The notes beneath the pieces are model-generated. The model did no database searches, was not told the origin of the DNA, and was given only the letters and a program-made list of their open reading frames with translations. From contig NW_006763134.1 in assembly GCF_000264905.1 (NCBI RefSeq), positions 1,507,626-1,571,625 of the forward strand: a DNA stretch of 64,000 nucleotides. The letters run 5' to 3'. The DNA comes from Stereum hirsutum FP-91666 SS1. Its lineage: Eukaryota; Basidiomycota; Agaricomycetes; Russulales; Stereaceae. Positions 10,209 to 22,664 of the stretch are shown piece by piece (position 1 is the first letter of the stretch; each line of letters starts with the position of its first letter). The position numbers and the translations under genes are program-made.

Positions 10209-11585
10209 GCGATTGACCTGTCGCGCCTCCATCTCATCCACAGCCGGAGCCCATACACCTTTCGGTTCCTCCTTCGAATATGTTGCATCTGATCGCATAT
10301 GATACTTCTCCTCACATCAAACCGCAGTTTTCCTCATTGTAGAACCACCACCTCACCTAAATCTCTTGCCACCATACCGTTCAAAACGAACACTTCACGC
10401 CTCACTCCTGCCATATCCTCATTCCCAAAACTATATCAACCATGTCATACACTGTTCTGCCACTCATCCATGTCGCAGCGCGTCCCCAGTTGCTGTTGCG
10501 GTCCCCTCTCCCTAGGCCTGTTCAAATGTGTTCAAATGTGCCACTGATTGTGTCGATGTACTGTACTCATGTCCCGTGTGACCCCCCGCCGTAGTATGCT
10601 TAGCAATATATAGTTAGAACTACGACCAAACCACCTCCACGTCTCCAAACCAAGAGATACTCATACCTATGCTGTCTTCAGCGACCTCGGACTACTCGGA
10701 CGCGAACAAGGGCGCAACCACTGCCAACAGGGGATCGGAGTTTGAAAGTTAAACCTGCACGGCGAACTTCTACGCGTACGGGTGGCGGTGGCGCACAGAC
10801 ACAGGAAACTCACCCAGCCCTCCTCTTCATCGACACCTTCAACCACCGCCTATCTCAACTCATAACACGCTAAATATCGAGGAATGGAACGACAGATAAA
10901 TATACGATTCAATCGATTTAAATTTATGTATGTTTGTATATATTTTCAATGCCACTGTCGGTGAGTCTTGTCAGAGTTGAAGCAACTACGTACGACCGCA
11001 AGAATTATTCAGAAGTCGAGTGAAGAGACGGATGGGATAATGAGAAGGGGCCGGCCTCGAAGCTTTCGAAGAGCGGACATTCGTCGCGAGTCCATGCCAC
11101 GAAGGACCGCACTACTCGCCACCAGAGCACAGTCATCAGAACCAGAAAGCAAAAACAACAAAGCTATAGGCAACAATATACCACGAATCAGGCAACACGG
11201 GCATCAAAAAAAAATTCTATTACACACCACAAAGGAACCAGGCAAATCGTCCTAGTCCAACCAGGAAGAAGAAAGCAGAATCGGAAGACAAAACCAGCGC
11301 AATGCAATGCAAAAAGGCCAACGGATGTCTGAGCAGATTGCGAGTTGCACGTAATGTAGTAAATAAAAGAGGGCGAGCGCTGCACAGTGTCAGTCACAGA
11401 GGAGGGGCGAAAGGGATTCAGGGCCGAGTTACACTACACGTACGGGGAGAGCCAGTGAGAGATGTGTGGAGAATGCGTAGCGTAGCGTATCGTGCGATAT
11501 AAGATAGGTGGTGGAGGATACATGTAGAGGGCACTGGCACTGGCACTGGCAGACAACGAACAGATAGGCAGACAGGTGACACGCT
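10209..11585. other. Intergenic, convergent gene ends
   Basis: Lies between the 3' ends of the DUF6699 gene (+) and the transporter gene (-). AT-rich patches such as the one near 10905-10945 are seen. I find no supportable gene, RNA or repeat. Confidence 0.5.
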
Positions 11586-12968
11586 CTATTTTGATCCTGA
11601 GGTCTTGTAAAGGATGAGACCGCCGAGTGCGATGGAGTAACCTGTGTACGAAGAGGATAAACAGACTTGATTAGACTCCAAAAGCTTCGACGCAGGAGAA
11701 TTCAAAACTCACCGATAACCTGCAACGGCGTGATCATCGTCGCAAATATGAGCACACTTCCGGTGATCAACAGGATGTCCTTGAACACGCCCGCGAGGGT
11801 CAACACAAGCCCGCTGCCAACACCGACGAGGAATACAGCAGCAACGTTGAGGAAGAACGCCACCGCCGCATTCGAAAGGAGGATGAGTGGCCCGAGGTTC
11901 ATGAGTTCGTAGAAAGGCGCAAGACCCTCCGTGAAAGGGATGACGAGAAGGTTAATGAGCGCGCAGACGGGTGCGTAGTAGTGCAGGGAGACGAGGGGGT
12001 CCATCTTGAGGCCATGGAGGAGAATTTCGATCATGACGAGGCGGGACGCTTCGAACTGAGATGAATCGGGGGTACGTTAGTTGATATCATACGGAAGGAA
12101 TGGGTACAACATACGGCAACGGCAGCGGCTTGGGTGAGGAAACCGAGCAGGTTGAAGTGAAGCTCTCCGTGCGAGGCCATGGCAACACCGCACGAAATCA
12201 TCAGCACAATTGCAGCCAACCTGCGGTTAGGGTCCTTGAGGCGGAATGTCCACTGAATGAGAAGAATGGCCACTGGGTTGAAAGCCTGTCAATGTCATGA
12301 TGCGAGATTGAATATATGGTGTCAGCAGCTGTCTAAGTTGGGAGGACTAGGGGATAATGCGCACCTTGAGCATTTGAATATAAGCGACCGAGAGATGGAG
12401 GTAGGCGGTATTGGAAAGGATAAGGGAGCCGGAGAAGAGGAGACCGATGGGGAGAATGGAGCGCATGAACATCTGCTTCGTCATGTGTACATCTTTGACA
12501 CCGTCGAGGAGATGGGTCGTCCTCTGTAGTATCCGCGTTCCAATGGCCTGTAAATGGACCGACGGGCAATAAATGCCGAGAGGAGAAGGGAGAAATAAGC
12601 GCGCGTTCATCACAGAAGAATTCCGACGGTGTGCGGTGTAGATATGCAAGTATAGAAACGTGCGCACGTACCGCAAATGTCAAGTGGAAGGTGACAAGGA
12701 AGACAGGGAACTTGAAGTTCAGGGTGTTATAGAGGTAGTTGTTGTATATGATGACGGCCGAAGACAGCACAATCCAGACTGGAATGATGACGGTGATAGG
12801 TATCCTGGGTTTCGACGACTTGGGAGCTGGTGTCGACACCGGTGTAGGAAGCGGGCTATCTGCACCATGCTCAGCCTTAGGGTTCACCTCGAGGTACTGA
12901 GCGTTTGCCTCCTCATCTCTGGCTTCGTGGTCGGGTTTCTCCATTGGAATTGCGGGGGACGAAGACAT
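11586..12968 (-). CDS. Triose-phosphate transporter family (TPT/DUF250) membrane protein
   Basis: Read on the minus strand in five exons: the first starts MSSSPAIPMEKPDHEARDEE, the last encodes YSIALGGLILYKTSGSK and stops at 11586-11588. The cytosolic N-terminus (about 55 residues) is followed by about ten hydrophobic segments, for example IPVWIVLSSAVIIYNNYLYN, FPVFLVTFHLTFA, AVAFFLNVAAVFLVGVGSG and ILLITGSVLIFATMITPLQV. The blocks FEASRLVMIEILLHGLKMDP and SLHYYAPVCA are characteristic of the fungal TPT/nucleotide-sugar translocator group (drug/metabolite transporter superfamily). These act in Golgi/ER or organelle membranes; the substrate cannot be told from sequence. Divergently transcribed from LSM8, 361 bp apart. 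Confidence 0.85.
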
Positions 12969-13329
12969 TGTGGTCTATGGGTGTGGCTGAAGGGGGCGAA
13001 GCAAAGATGATGGTGGAAGTGAAGAGAAGAGAGGACGCCGGGACGAAAGGAAAGAGCGACGGGGTTTATGAGGACGTTGACGGTATAGAACAGGGATGGA
13101 CGAGACGACCGACCGAGCCTCCCCAGATAACACCCGGCCTGCCCGCTCTGTTCTTCCGAGACATTCTCGTTCAGGACATCCGGCGGCCCGAGGCCGTGCA
13201 CGACGCGTCCTCCTTGGTTGACGCGCATTGTCGTTGAGCGCATCCCACAGCCAGAGCCGACTGTGCCCCAGGGAATCCAAGACAAGGGCCGCATTATCGT
13301 GCTCCTATCCGCTCCCGCCGTGCTTGACG
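12969..13329. promoter_or_regulatory. Shared divergent promoter region (TPT gene and LSM8)
   Basis: 361 bp separate the start codons of two head-to-head genes, so the region must hold both promoters and 5' leaders. No TATA box is obvious. Inferred from gene layout only. Confidence 0.5.
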
Positions 13330-13856
13330 ATGTCTAGCCTTCAAGGCTATGTGGATCGTACGCCCATCCGATTCATTTTTCATCCGTGTCTCACCAACTT
13401 CTTTTATTTTAGGCCGCGTACTCCTCATTCTACAGGACGGACGCGCCATCGTCGTACGCTCGCCTCTGGTCGTATTTTCAATTTATTTTAGTTGCTGATA
13501 TCAGATGGCTGTAGGGCATAATGGCAGGATACGACCAAAAATCAAACGTCGTGCTTTCAGATTCGAAAGAACGCGTGTATAGCATGGATGAGGGCGTCGA
13601 AGAAATCCCTCTGGGTCTCTACCTCGTCAAAGGTGATATGATGTATGTGTTGCATCAAGTATTTCTGCTGCCAATTGGACCCTCTATTTTAATCTGTCAT
13701 CATCGTCTCGTATCATGCTTTCCTGTTTGTTGACGCGACCTGAATGCTTTTCTTCACACCGACAGCATCCTCATTGGCGAGATCGACGAAGAACAAGACA
13801 ATGCACTCGATCTTTCCACAATTCGTGCCGACCCGCTTCCTGCCATCCACTGGTAA
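13330..13856 (+). CDS. LSM8: U6 snRNA-associated Sm-like protein LSm8
   Basis: Four exons, 13330-13357, 13413-13453, 13515-13642 and 13766-13856, give 95 residues, the usual length. The protein starts MSSLQGYVDRRVLLILQDGR, which carries Sm motif 1 with the QDGR turn, followed by a GYDQKSNVVLSDS segment. The C-terminal block GLYLVKGDMIILIGEIDEEQ is Sm motif 2 with the KGD signature. In the nucleus, LSm8 replaces LSm1 in the LSm2-8 ring that binds the 3' oligoU of U6 snRNA and supports splicing; this is family knowledge. Intron phases all fit. The 14-codon exon 2 is a small internal exon. Confidence 0.92.
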
Positions 13857-15466
13857 AAGCACCTCCGGTCTACCCAAACCGACCAAACCCGCCTCCATAC
13901 CTGTCTCTCTACCATCCAAACCCGTGTACTCTACGCCCCGCCGCCCCTACCCAGCATATCATTCTCCCCGACGTCGAACTCCCGCGACATAGCCCCCCAA
14001 CCGACCATCCAGCCAATGCCCCCTCCCGAAAACCTGAAAAAAGGACCACGGCACGTCATACACTTCACCATACTCCTACATCCGCCTCATCTCGCAATTA
14101 ATACCATATACATACGCCCACCCTGCCACCAATCCCCCTGCAGTTATTCATACCCTTATCACGCCGGCGGAGCAAACGGTCTGGTCTAGTCTAGTCTTGG
14201 CGGCATCTGCTGGCGAACAGATATTACGCCGAATATATCAAGAAATAAAGAAAGCGCGTGTGGTGTGGGAAGGAGGTAACTTAGTTTGGACGAGGGGATT
14301 CAAAAATACCTGATCGTGCCTCGTTCTCGGGTTTCGAGAGTTGGTACATATGGCGTAGGCGTATTGTCCAGTTTTATTTCTGGTGGTTGGGCGGTTGGGG
14401 AGGTTATATCAATCGCGGCAGAGGTTGGTTGGTCCGAAATGACAAGGCGCACGTTCTTCGGCGAAGACAGGTTCAGATGAACATGCTCTTGTCTGTGTCT
14501 CGAGTAGAATGGTTAGGCGTGGTTGGTTTTGGGTTCGGGTGTGGGTGTTACGTGGGTTGCGAGAAGGCGGGGACGATTGCGTTGCGGGAGGGGTTACGGT
14601 CGGAAGAGGCCACGGGGGGTATGAATGGATGTAATGGGCTCTTAGAAGTGATGTGCAGGTGCAGATTCGACATTGTGATATCAATGCTGTAAGTTGGTCC
14701 TGAGGCCTTTCCAAATCGATTCCGACGACACGAAGTACACAGGCGTGCTGGGATGTCCAGTTCTTGAGATGATGCACCTTGGTTCTCATTCGATTTGTCA
14801 GAAACCATGGTGTGCTGGCTTCGTCTCGTTCGCTAAGTTTGACTCTCAATGCCTCGTATGTATGTAGTTGCCCTCCGTTCAACCGAACCACCTGTGACCT
14901 GCAAAGCATTAACCGGAATTATTCACGAAGTCGGGGCCATTGGCGAGCCTGGAGGCAGTGAACTGATACCCAATCCTGTCGACGGCGATTCCGACCTCGG
15001 ACACGCGTGCATCTGGATGTCGGCTGGGAAAGCAGACCGAGAGATATATTCACGCGGGGCTGGATACTATCAGTGGCCCTTCGTTCAGACAGAGCGAGGA
15101 ACACGCCCAAGTCGTCATCGTTCCCCGTTCACGCTCTCATAAATCACGTTAAATCACCACTAGACCATTTGCAAATTTAAAGTCATTTGTGTACAATGAT
15201 TGCAGCGGGAGGTCGAAGGGAGGGGGGGTGTCGGGTGCTTTGACGGGCGCGGCTGTCCGAACGACAGTCCCACCCCTCAGACGACGACCTTTCTCTCGAG
15301 CAATCGACAGCAAAATTGCACGGGCATGTAGCTAGAGTAGAGGGCATCATGTCTGTCAAGCCTTATGGCAGGAGGACTTGTACCGCGTGAGCTAGATTTT
15401 TTCCAGTCCGAAGTGTGCGAACGAAGGGCCGATGATAGTAGAACGATTGAGTAGTCCACTGTAGCA
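13857..15466. other. Intergenic, no supported gene
   Basis: Between the ends of LSM8 (+) and the MYND gene (-). Several open frames overlap on both strands (for example around 14400-15140) but none shows a domain, convincing splice chain or Met context. A small lineage-specific gene could be missed here. Confidence 0.4.
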
Positions 15467-17965
15467 TCAATCGTCTAACATATCGAAGCGAAAAGGCATC
15501 CTCTCCGGTCTCACCAGATTTTCTGGTTCGCTGCATTCCGGTGGGTAAAGCTCTCGTACCATCCCAGGCGCTTCTCTGAAGCCGCATATCGCCCTGTGAT
15601 CTTGCCAGTCCCTGTCGTCGTCGGTAGGATGATTCCAAAGTCAATGCTATGAAAGAACGAAGCGCGACAGGGAACTATACGCACTTCACCTGACACTCAT
15701 ACCCACAATATTCCGCCGTCCGACACGCCTTACACCTCACCCTCCTTCGCTTCTTACACCCAGCTCTCGCGCACTGACGATCCATGCGAGCCAGTTCGTT
15801 CAGAGCGTTAACAGAGATCCACCCTCGACGGATCTCGCAGGTCGCAAACACATTGCTAGTGTTATCCAGCGCCCACTCTTGCAGGAGCGGGGATGGATCG
15901 AAGGCCAGGACGAGACAGGTTCGTAGGAGGAGGTTTTGTGGGAATCGAGGGCGAAGTAGGTGCAGGACCGAAGGGGCCGCTTCGACGAGGATAGGGAGGT
16001 AGTTAAGTAAGTGGCATACCAAGTCTGTTCGCGATCGTGAAATATTGACCGTACGTTAGATGCAAAGATCACTGCCCTGGCTAGGTATGTACTCACATGG
16101 TAATCCTTTAATGACGTCTCCCTTGTTTATCAGAACTCCCAACAGAGCCTCAAATATGTTTCCGCGAATACACGTCGTCAAAAACACCTCAGGCTCGCAT
16201 ACACGGTTGACTTCGACACGGTCAGCGACGACAGTGAGATGGTCGAGGCACGAGATGAAGAACATCATAATAAGCGAAATACACCCATCCTGGTCGTAAC
16301 CAGGCGAAGGCGTTATTCTTTCTGTGTGTATGAGCCTGGAGAGGAAAAAGGAGAATAGATCCCTGGCCCGGAAGAGTGCGTGCATAAACTCTCTCGCCCC
16401 CGCAGACCGCTGGAAACTCGCCTGCGAATGCGATTTACACCTTTCGGAAAGAGCCCAGAATAAGTGGACGAGGGCGCAGAATGTTCGCATTGGGAGCGAT
16501 GAGACGACGTTGACAGCCCATTTGATGAGTGTTGTAAAAGATTTGGGCCGGTCTGTGGCACGATTCGGATTGAGCACGGACGGGGGTAGTAAGCCAGCCA
16601 GAATACGATCGAAAAAGTCTTCGGGAAGGGGACGGTCACGACGATAATCGTTCACCTTCTTGTGGGCTTTAGTTCCCATAATGGAACCGAGTGCTGATGT
16701 GCAGGCTTCGATCTCTTCCGGTTCATGTGCGCGAACGAGGAACCTTGACAGGAGAGCGACTGTGTGATCGTTCGGTGCGTCTATGATGCTTGGATTTGTA
16801 ACGGTTGGTCAGTTGCGGAAGGAGACGATGCCAATGGGTATCAACCAACCTTGCGAGTGAAGGGCCCAATCTCAGAAGGTCCGGTATCAATGCCGCGAGC
16901 TCTGCCCGTTCTTCCTTGCCGTTTGCCTCTAAGGAATACTGTGGGTCGTACCAGATCTGTCACGAAGTTATGGGAACAAAGGGTAAGGCACTTAATGCGA
17001 CAGTATCATAGGAATTTCAAACTGACACGCATGGCCATCGCAGCCCAGTTGGACTGTACTTCATCGCAGAACCGGCGGAACGACGACGAAGTCTGAGGTT
17101 CAGCGGAACTCTGCCTCAGTATCCTTGCACACCCGCTCCGTAGAATATGGAAGTATGGGAACCACCAAGACTCGGCATCTTTCTGGAAAGAATATCAAGC
17201 ACGCCATGCGAGCCTGTTAAGCGGAGCAGCTGGCGGGGAGGGATCAGAATGGATTTGCGATAATCGACTGACTTTGATGTGTCCCCTTCTGAAGGCCTCT
17301 TCCAAAGTTGGCGCAGTAAGTATGCATTTACATATAGCATCTGTGATGCCTGCTTCAACGAGACGCAGCCATCTGATACCCGTAGACGCGATATGGCTCC
17401 CAGAGTCCGATCGTAATTCAACCTCCGCTGTCTCTTGCAAAATAAGCAAGATGGTAGGGAGATTCTGGAAGCCAGTGCCGTGAGTGATTTGATAGAAATA
17501 TGTGGTCAACGTGAGCCCATAACGGAGTCGAGTCAATACAAACTGCTATATGTGAGTACCCTCTTCTGTGGACGTGCATACCTCTGCGGCCTCGTGAGTG
17601 CTGGCATGAGATCCGTGTTCTTTGATCATAGTAACGACGCGCTCAGGCTCTGAGTCGAAGACACGCGTCCAGTACTGCTTCGAATGCCTCATCGAGGGTA
17701 GAGAAAGAAGGACGGTCGAGATCACTGCACGCCACGGAAGCAATGTCCGTCCGTCCGAAATAAGTTCAACAATAGCCTTCATAATATTTCCCACGGTGTC
17801 GGCTCACTTGTTACCTGCCCCTATGGCCCGTGTGGCCCAGAGGACATTCCCCTCCAGACCTTCCCTTTGCATAAAAATTCCCAGACACACCAAATCGTAG
17901 GTTCGGTGGCTCCACCCATACAGCTCACATAGCCAAGAAATAAAGCAGCAACGGACAAGGCGCAT
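15467..17965 (-). CDS. MYND-type zinc finger protein of the agaricomycete family
   Basis: Minus-strand multi-exon gene. The C-terminal finger is complete once the last intron is removed: CARAGCKKRRRVRCKACRTA leads into EYCGYECQVKDWQDHRAIC, with the C-x4-C, C-x2-C, YC..EC and H-x3-C ligands of a MYND domain (protein interaction, zinc binding). The final exon ends FDMLDD. Upstream exons encode a helical region including DAESWWFPYFHILRSG, FCDEVQSNWAAMAMR and a long exon LLSRFLVRAHEPEEIEACTS at about 16,070-16,780. This architecture (alpha-helical body, C-terminal MYND) is a frequent mushroom family of unknown role. The N-terminus is uncertain: I use the Met at 17965 (MRLVRCCFISWLCELYGW), but the join between it and the exon near 17790 was not resolved. 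Confidence 0.75.
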
Positions 17966-18305
17966 GTCAACATTGGACGCTAGGGTACATACACAGTTCC
18001 ACTGTCGAAAGATACCACGACCTCGCCAACAATAAAGATAAACTGCTTAGTGCAGCAATAAAAGCAGGGATAAAAAAGGAGGCTCGAGGCGGAGAGAAAG
18101 ACGCGTAAACGGCTGGCGCGATACGCTGAAGTATTCAAGAAAAGCGGCCAAGAGATATAGACGTCGAGTCAGAAGGCCGAGAGGCGCGAATAAATATAAG
18201 TCATGAAAGAGGGGAAGGAGCGATGAATGCGAAATTCCGAGACAAAGTTAATTGCTGGAACTTGCAAGCATCAATATAGTGACACGTGATGCAAACGCGA
18301 GGGCT
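17966..18305. other. Intergenic spacer
   Basis: Separates the MYND gene start from the end of the secreted-protein gene, both on the minus strand. Presumed promoter of the MYND gene; no defined element seen. Confidence 0.4.
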
Positions 18306-19256
18306 TTAAGCGATAGCCTGAAGAAGAAAACAGCGAAAAGATAGGCCCAGTCAGCAAGTTACGCCCTATATCAGAGGTCAAAGAGAAGGAGTGCGCACCG
18401 ATGCGGACTGAAGAGGCGCGACCATCGACGCGCTCACAGAGGGGACAGCGCCCGATGCGGAAGCACCACCAAAGCCACCGGCACCAGCAGATGCAGAAGC
18501 ACCGTCAGTGGGGAAAGCACCTCCAGACGCAGAGGCACCACCGAAGCCACCTGCAGCGCTGCCGGTGGGGAAAGCACCATCAGCAGAGGCAGAGCCCGAA
18601 GGCGCACCACCCTAAAAGCAAGTGCAGCCGAACATCAGCACAATTTCAATTTGGAAGCGTAGGGGGGATGAAAGGCAGAGCAAAGGACACGTACGAAGCC
18701 ACCAGTCTGAGTGGAGTTGGCACCATCAGTCCCATTCGCAGCACCGGGTGCGCCAAATGAACCGCACGTGGAGTTACCAGAGGCCGTCGAGTTACCAGAG
18801 GTTGTCGAGTTGCTGGCAAAGCTGGTGGTGTTGGAGGAGCCTGTTGAGTTGGAAGCGCCGCCGAATGACCCAGTCGAGTTGGTAGGACCACCACCGCATC
18901 CTGGGTCGGTGGCGTTGCCGGCATTGGGGAAGCCGGTCGCGGTAGAGTTGTCACCTGGACCTCCAGCGGAGCCAGAGGGAGCAGGGAAGGACGCAGATCC
19001 GGAGCCTGAGGGGAAGGCTAGAGTGGCGGAACCCGAAGGGAGGGCCATAGAGACCGTACCGGTGGGAGCGGCGATTGAGGCTGAGGCGGATGACGAACCA
19101 TCTTGGCGGCGGAGCTGAGCAGTCAGAGCGGTTTGGCGTCATTATTCTAAGCGTGATGGTGAAAGAAAATTGACTACACACCAGGGCAGGAGCTGCACCG
19201 ACATGGGCAGAGAGCGCAAGGAGAGAGATGAGAGCAGACACGGGTGCGAAGATCAT
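18306..19256 (-). CDS. Secreted Gly/Ser/Asn-rich protein
   Basis: Exons on the minus strand: 19256-19182, 19114-18695, 18611-18399 and a last exon of only 12 nt (18317-18306, encoding AIA and stop); 239 residues. The first exon is a clear signal peptide (MIFAPVSALISLLALSAHVG, then AAPA). It is followed by LRRQDG, a possible Kex2-type dibasic site. The mature part has little but Ser, Gly, Ala, Pro, Thr and Asn: many NST/NSTGS sequons suggest heavy N-glycosylation, and the third exon repeats GGFGGASASG-like units with AFPT. There is no transmembrane tail, so it is probably a cell-wall or extracellular matrix protein. No family recognised. Confidence 0.75.
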
Positions 19257-19451
19257 ATTGGGAGACGCGTGAATGAAGTGTGAAAAGGCTCTGAGTCGTG
19301 CAGGTGCGTGGAAAGTCTGGAAAAGACTGAAGTGCGTAGGACTAGACGCGGACGAAGGGTAGGGATGGAGAGAAAGTAGGGACTGAAATCGATCTCTGAC
19401 CGAAAGAGAGGAAACTGTGTATGCTGCCGTTCTGTGCAGGCTATGGCACCT

Positions 19452-19459
19452 CTTATATA
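19452..19459 (-). promoter_or_regulatory. Candidate TATA box of the secreted-protein gene
   Basis: The minus strand reads TATATAAG about 195 bp upstream of the start codon at 19256. A match to the TATAWAAR consensus in the right orientation; the leader would be rather long or contain an intron. Confidence 0.4.
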
Positions 19460-21222
19460 CGATAGGGGCTCCTTACGACTTCAGAAGATGTATCTGGAAG
19501 ATTCGAGGGTACGTTGCACTATGAGCAAAGACCCCGTAATGCGGGGGAGGACAAGCGGATGCCGCAGACCCGCAGTATAGACCTTGTTGTCAATTGGCGT
19601 GATGTAGAGATCAAAGCGTACGCATCGTATAACGCAATTTCCCCGCAGCCGCAGTTAGAGTACAATGGCCATTCCGAAGAAGAAAGAAAGGACATGGACA
19701 CAGTAAAGCTAACAGTGAGCAATCCCTCGCCACGGGTCCGACGGCATGGTACCAGCTAGTACCAGAGTAGATCAAAGCACGTACGCAAACATTTTTCATC
19801 GAAGCTACCCCAGTCCTGCAGGAATGAATAATTCCATCACGAGGGCGAAAGTTCGGCAATTGTGAGTCTGGGGTGGACATGGGGCCCTTTGATATTTCCT
19901 CGCTCCACTCGGAGCATGTATGTAAGTACACAGATCAGGGGAATGTCCACCGCACTCCCCTGTCGTCAGAAGAGTCGAGAGCAAAACGGACAGCAACACC
20001 TGCGTCGTCGCTGCGCATGCAGCTGCTCTGCATTATACTTTCTGAGCATCTATCCCGCAGCTGAATGCTGTACTCTATTATATGAGTGTTCGAGAGAGCT
20101 CCATACAGATGGAGAAATTGTGCGAGTGCGAGGGACATCATGGATGTAAGCGCAGCGCGTGGATACGAGGTCGATACAGGTCGAACCTACCTTACGCCCT
20201 CGAACACTGGCATACGTCAACATCGACTCGAGACTCTGCAAGAATCTTCTCGAAACTCGCATACGTCCAGCCTCGTCGTCTTTCAGCTCTCACGATTGCT
20301 CAACAAAGTTACTCACTGGATGGCTGAGAAGCAATGGTAACACCACTTTCGTCAAGTACGCTGTAGCCTGTCTCGTACTACTTACCCGCCTTTGCCATGT
20401 CTCTAGATCGCTGATCTCGCGCACAATTTCGGCGCCAGATACCATCTGGGCTGTCAAGATAAAAATGGCCACATACGGATAACGCTATAAATTGCGTGGC
20501 GGGTGCGACCACTGGGTCGGATAGTAGGTGGTTATTTTCCGATTGTTTTCCATCGAGCTCATGAAGTTGAGAGTGAGGTCAACTGTCATGGTGTTGACGT
20601 AGGCGAGATCAGTGGAGGTGATGAAGGTTCATTGGAGACGGTTGGTTTCCGACGACCGTTATATGTAGTTTGGAATTGGTTTGTGCGGAGGGTGAGCGGA
20701 AGCGAAGGCTGCCGTTTGTTCGGTAAGTGTCCCACGTGGACTTTGATCCGCTGTATGGTTGCAAATTAATGTGACACTGATCCGCTTGTATCTTATCAGC
20801 AGGCGGAATAGCTTGGCCTGTCATCTCGATCTCAGTCCTGTGCACGACGGTGCACCCTCACCTCTGTACATGTATGATTTCTGTGTTACCTTTCTCTGGT
20901 AGGACTGGTCTGTGGCGTCTTGGCTTTCTGGGATCAAGCTTTCGCCACATTTCTCCACGAGTTCTTAGCGTGCATCAACCCGAATAGCGTCAGATGAAAC
21001 CTCACTAGCGGCAGTCTAAGACCGCGATTCTATAGTGTCTCATTCCCATGCTCAAATTTAACCTGATACTGCAAGCATGCCAAGCGCTCTTGAGCCGATA
21101 AAAATGCGTATCGCGGCTGACGCTCCCCAGCTTTCCCCTTTTTCCTCGCTCCTCAAGTGCAGGGTGTAAAAGCAGGCCTCCGGATCAGTTCGTCGAAGTC
21201 CACAACGCACCGACAGACCATA
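19460..21222. other. Intergenic, divergent spacing
   Basis: About 1.8 kb between the divergent secreted-protein gene and the MAG-like gene. Overlapping open frames near 20,050-20,350 on both strands look random. No repeat or RNA gene recognised. Confidence 0.45.
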
Positions 21223-22664
21223 ATGTTGTTGCAGGCTACCACTCTCCTTTTCTCTTTCGGTGCGATGGGCGCTTACGCTCAGACCTATTCCGCGACGTAT
21301 CTCCCGGGCAATGCTCCCAAAACGACGGAGGAGGGGCAAAGCGGGACAAACCAGTGCGGTGGAGGCTCCTCTCAGACATCCAACTGTCAGAATGTTTATG
21401 GTGCGTGATCCCATTAATAGGAGATATCTTTGGCTGATCGTCATCCATAGTCAACTCCATTGACGACTTCTGTCTTTTCGCACCTCCTGAAACCGGGACC
21501 ATCGGAGAGACTGAGCGAATTGAGGTCGCATGGTGTATCAAGGTATGTTTTCCTTGGGTAAAATGTCTCTTTACATCCTGATTTATTCTCAATAATCTAG
21601 AGTGGTTATGGCACACGTTTGATCCCCGAGGGCGCTATCACAGGAGCTCACTTCGTCCAGACGCCAGACTACGTGCAGATCACTGGTTCGTTGATCTCAT
21701 CGTCCGTTTCTCTAATTCTGCTTACATCAGATGATAGGTGTTGGTGACTTGACGAAACTCAATATCGCTGCCGGTGACGAGGGAGGCGAGCTTGACCCTC
21801 ACGGAGCTGACGGCAATGGTAAGGAAGCTTGGCGTTCAAACACGGTTATATATGTTGACTCCTATTCTAGGCAACCCCATTGGCGGTTTGATCTTCTCCT
21901 CTGCGTTCGGCCAGCTGCAACAGATCCACGAATGGACGGTGAGTGTGCAGTGCCCGAACTCCACGTCACACATGCTGATATGTATTCTTACGCTAGAACT
22001 TCATGGCTGCCGATGAATTCTGTCTGCGCGCTTGCAAGGACGGACCTAATGCTCCTGCCCTTTGCGAGCACATCTATGATGTGATGGGCTGTGCATGGAA
22101 CATGCCCGGCGATTACAGCAATGACTCCTTCGACTCTTGCGAAGGTGATACCGGAGAGGTAGGCATTCCTTCTGTCTTCGTTTCTGATTGGCATGTAGAG
22201 TGACTCACGGTTTGCGATCTTAGCCCATGGGTGTCTACGGCCATTCAACCTTCCATCAAGGAGACCCATCCACCCCGGCCGCCCATCCTGCTCCCTCTTC
22301 ATCCAACTGTGCCACTCTCACCGCACTCGGGAATGGCGCGACCGCTTCAGGCGTTACCGCCGCCTCGACCTCGTCCGGGGTGAGTTCCACTAGCGTCGTT
22401 TCCTCCGCGTCCGCGTCCGCATCCTCAACGGTCACTGCTTCCTCTAACTCCTCGCAGTCCTCTGCCTCATCTACCGGCTCTCTGACATCGAGTGCGTCGA
22501 GGAGTGTGGCGAGTGCAACGGGGACGGCGTCGGCAAGTGGGACGAACTCGGCGAATGGCTCTGCGGCGTCGGACTCCACGAGTGGGGCCGTGTTTGGTGT
22601 TAGGATGTCGGGTTCTGTCGTTGCTATTGGGATGGCAGCAATTGGGGCTGCGTTGATGATCTGA
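21223..22664 (+). CDS. Macrophage-activating-glycoprotein (MAG)-like secreted protein, probable GPI anchor
   Basis: Seven exons: 21223-21400, 21451-21542, 21601-21685, 21738-21818, 21871-21938, 21997-22158 and 22224-22664 (368 residues). N-terminal signal peptide (MLLQATTLLFSFGAMGAYAQ). The body has the conserved blocks GETERIEVAWCIKSGYGTRL, GAHFVQTPDYVQITGVGDLT, GGELDPHGADGNGNPIGG, FCLRACKDGP and YDVMGCAWNMPGDY, which I recognise from basidiomycete proteins annotated as macrophage activating glycoprotein. A long Ser/Thr/Ala-rich stretch follows, likely O-glycosylated, and the end is hydrophobic (VVAIGMAAIGAALMI), as for GPI addition. The native role is unknown; location is probably cell wall or plasma membrane. 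Confidence 0.88.
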
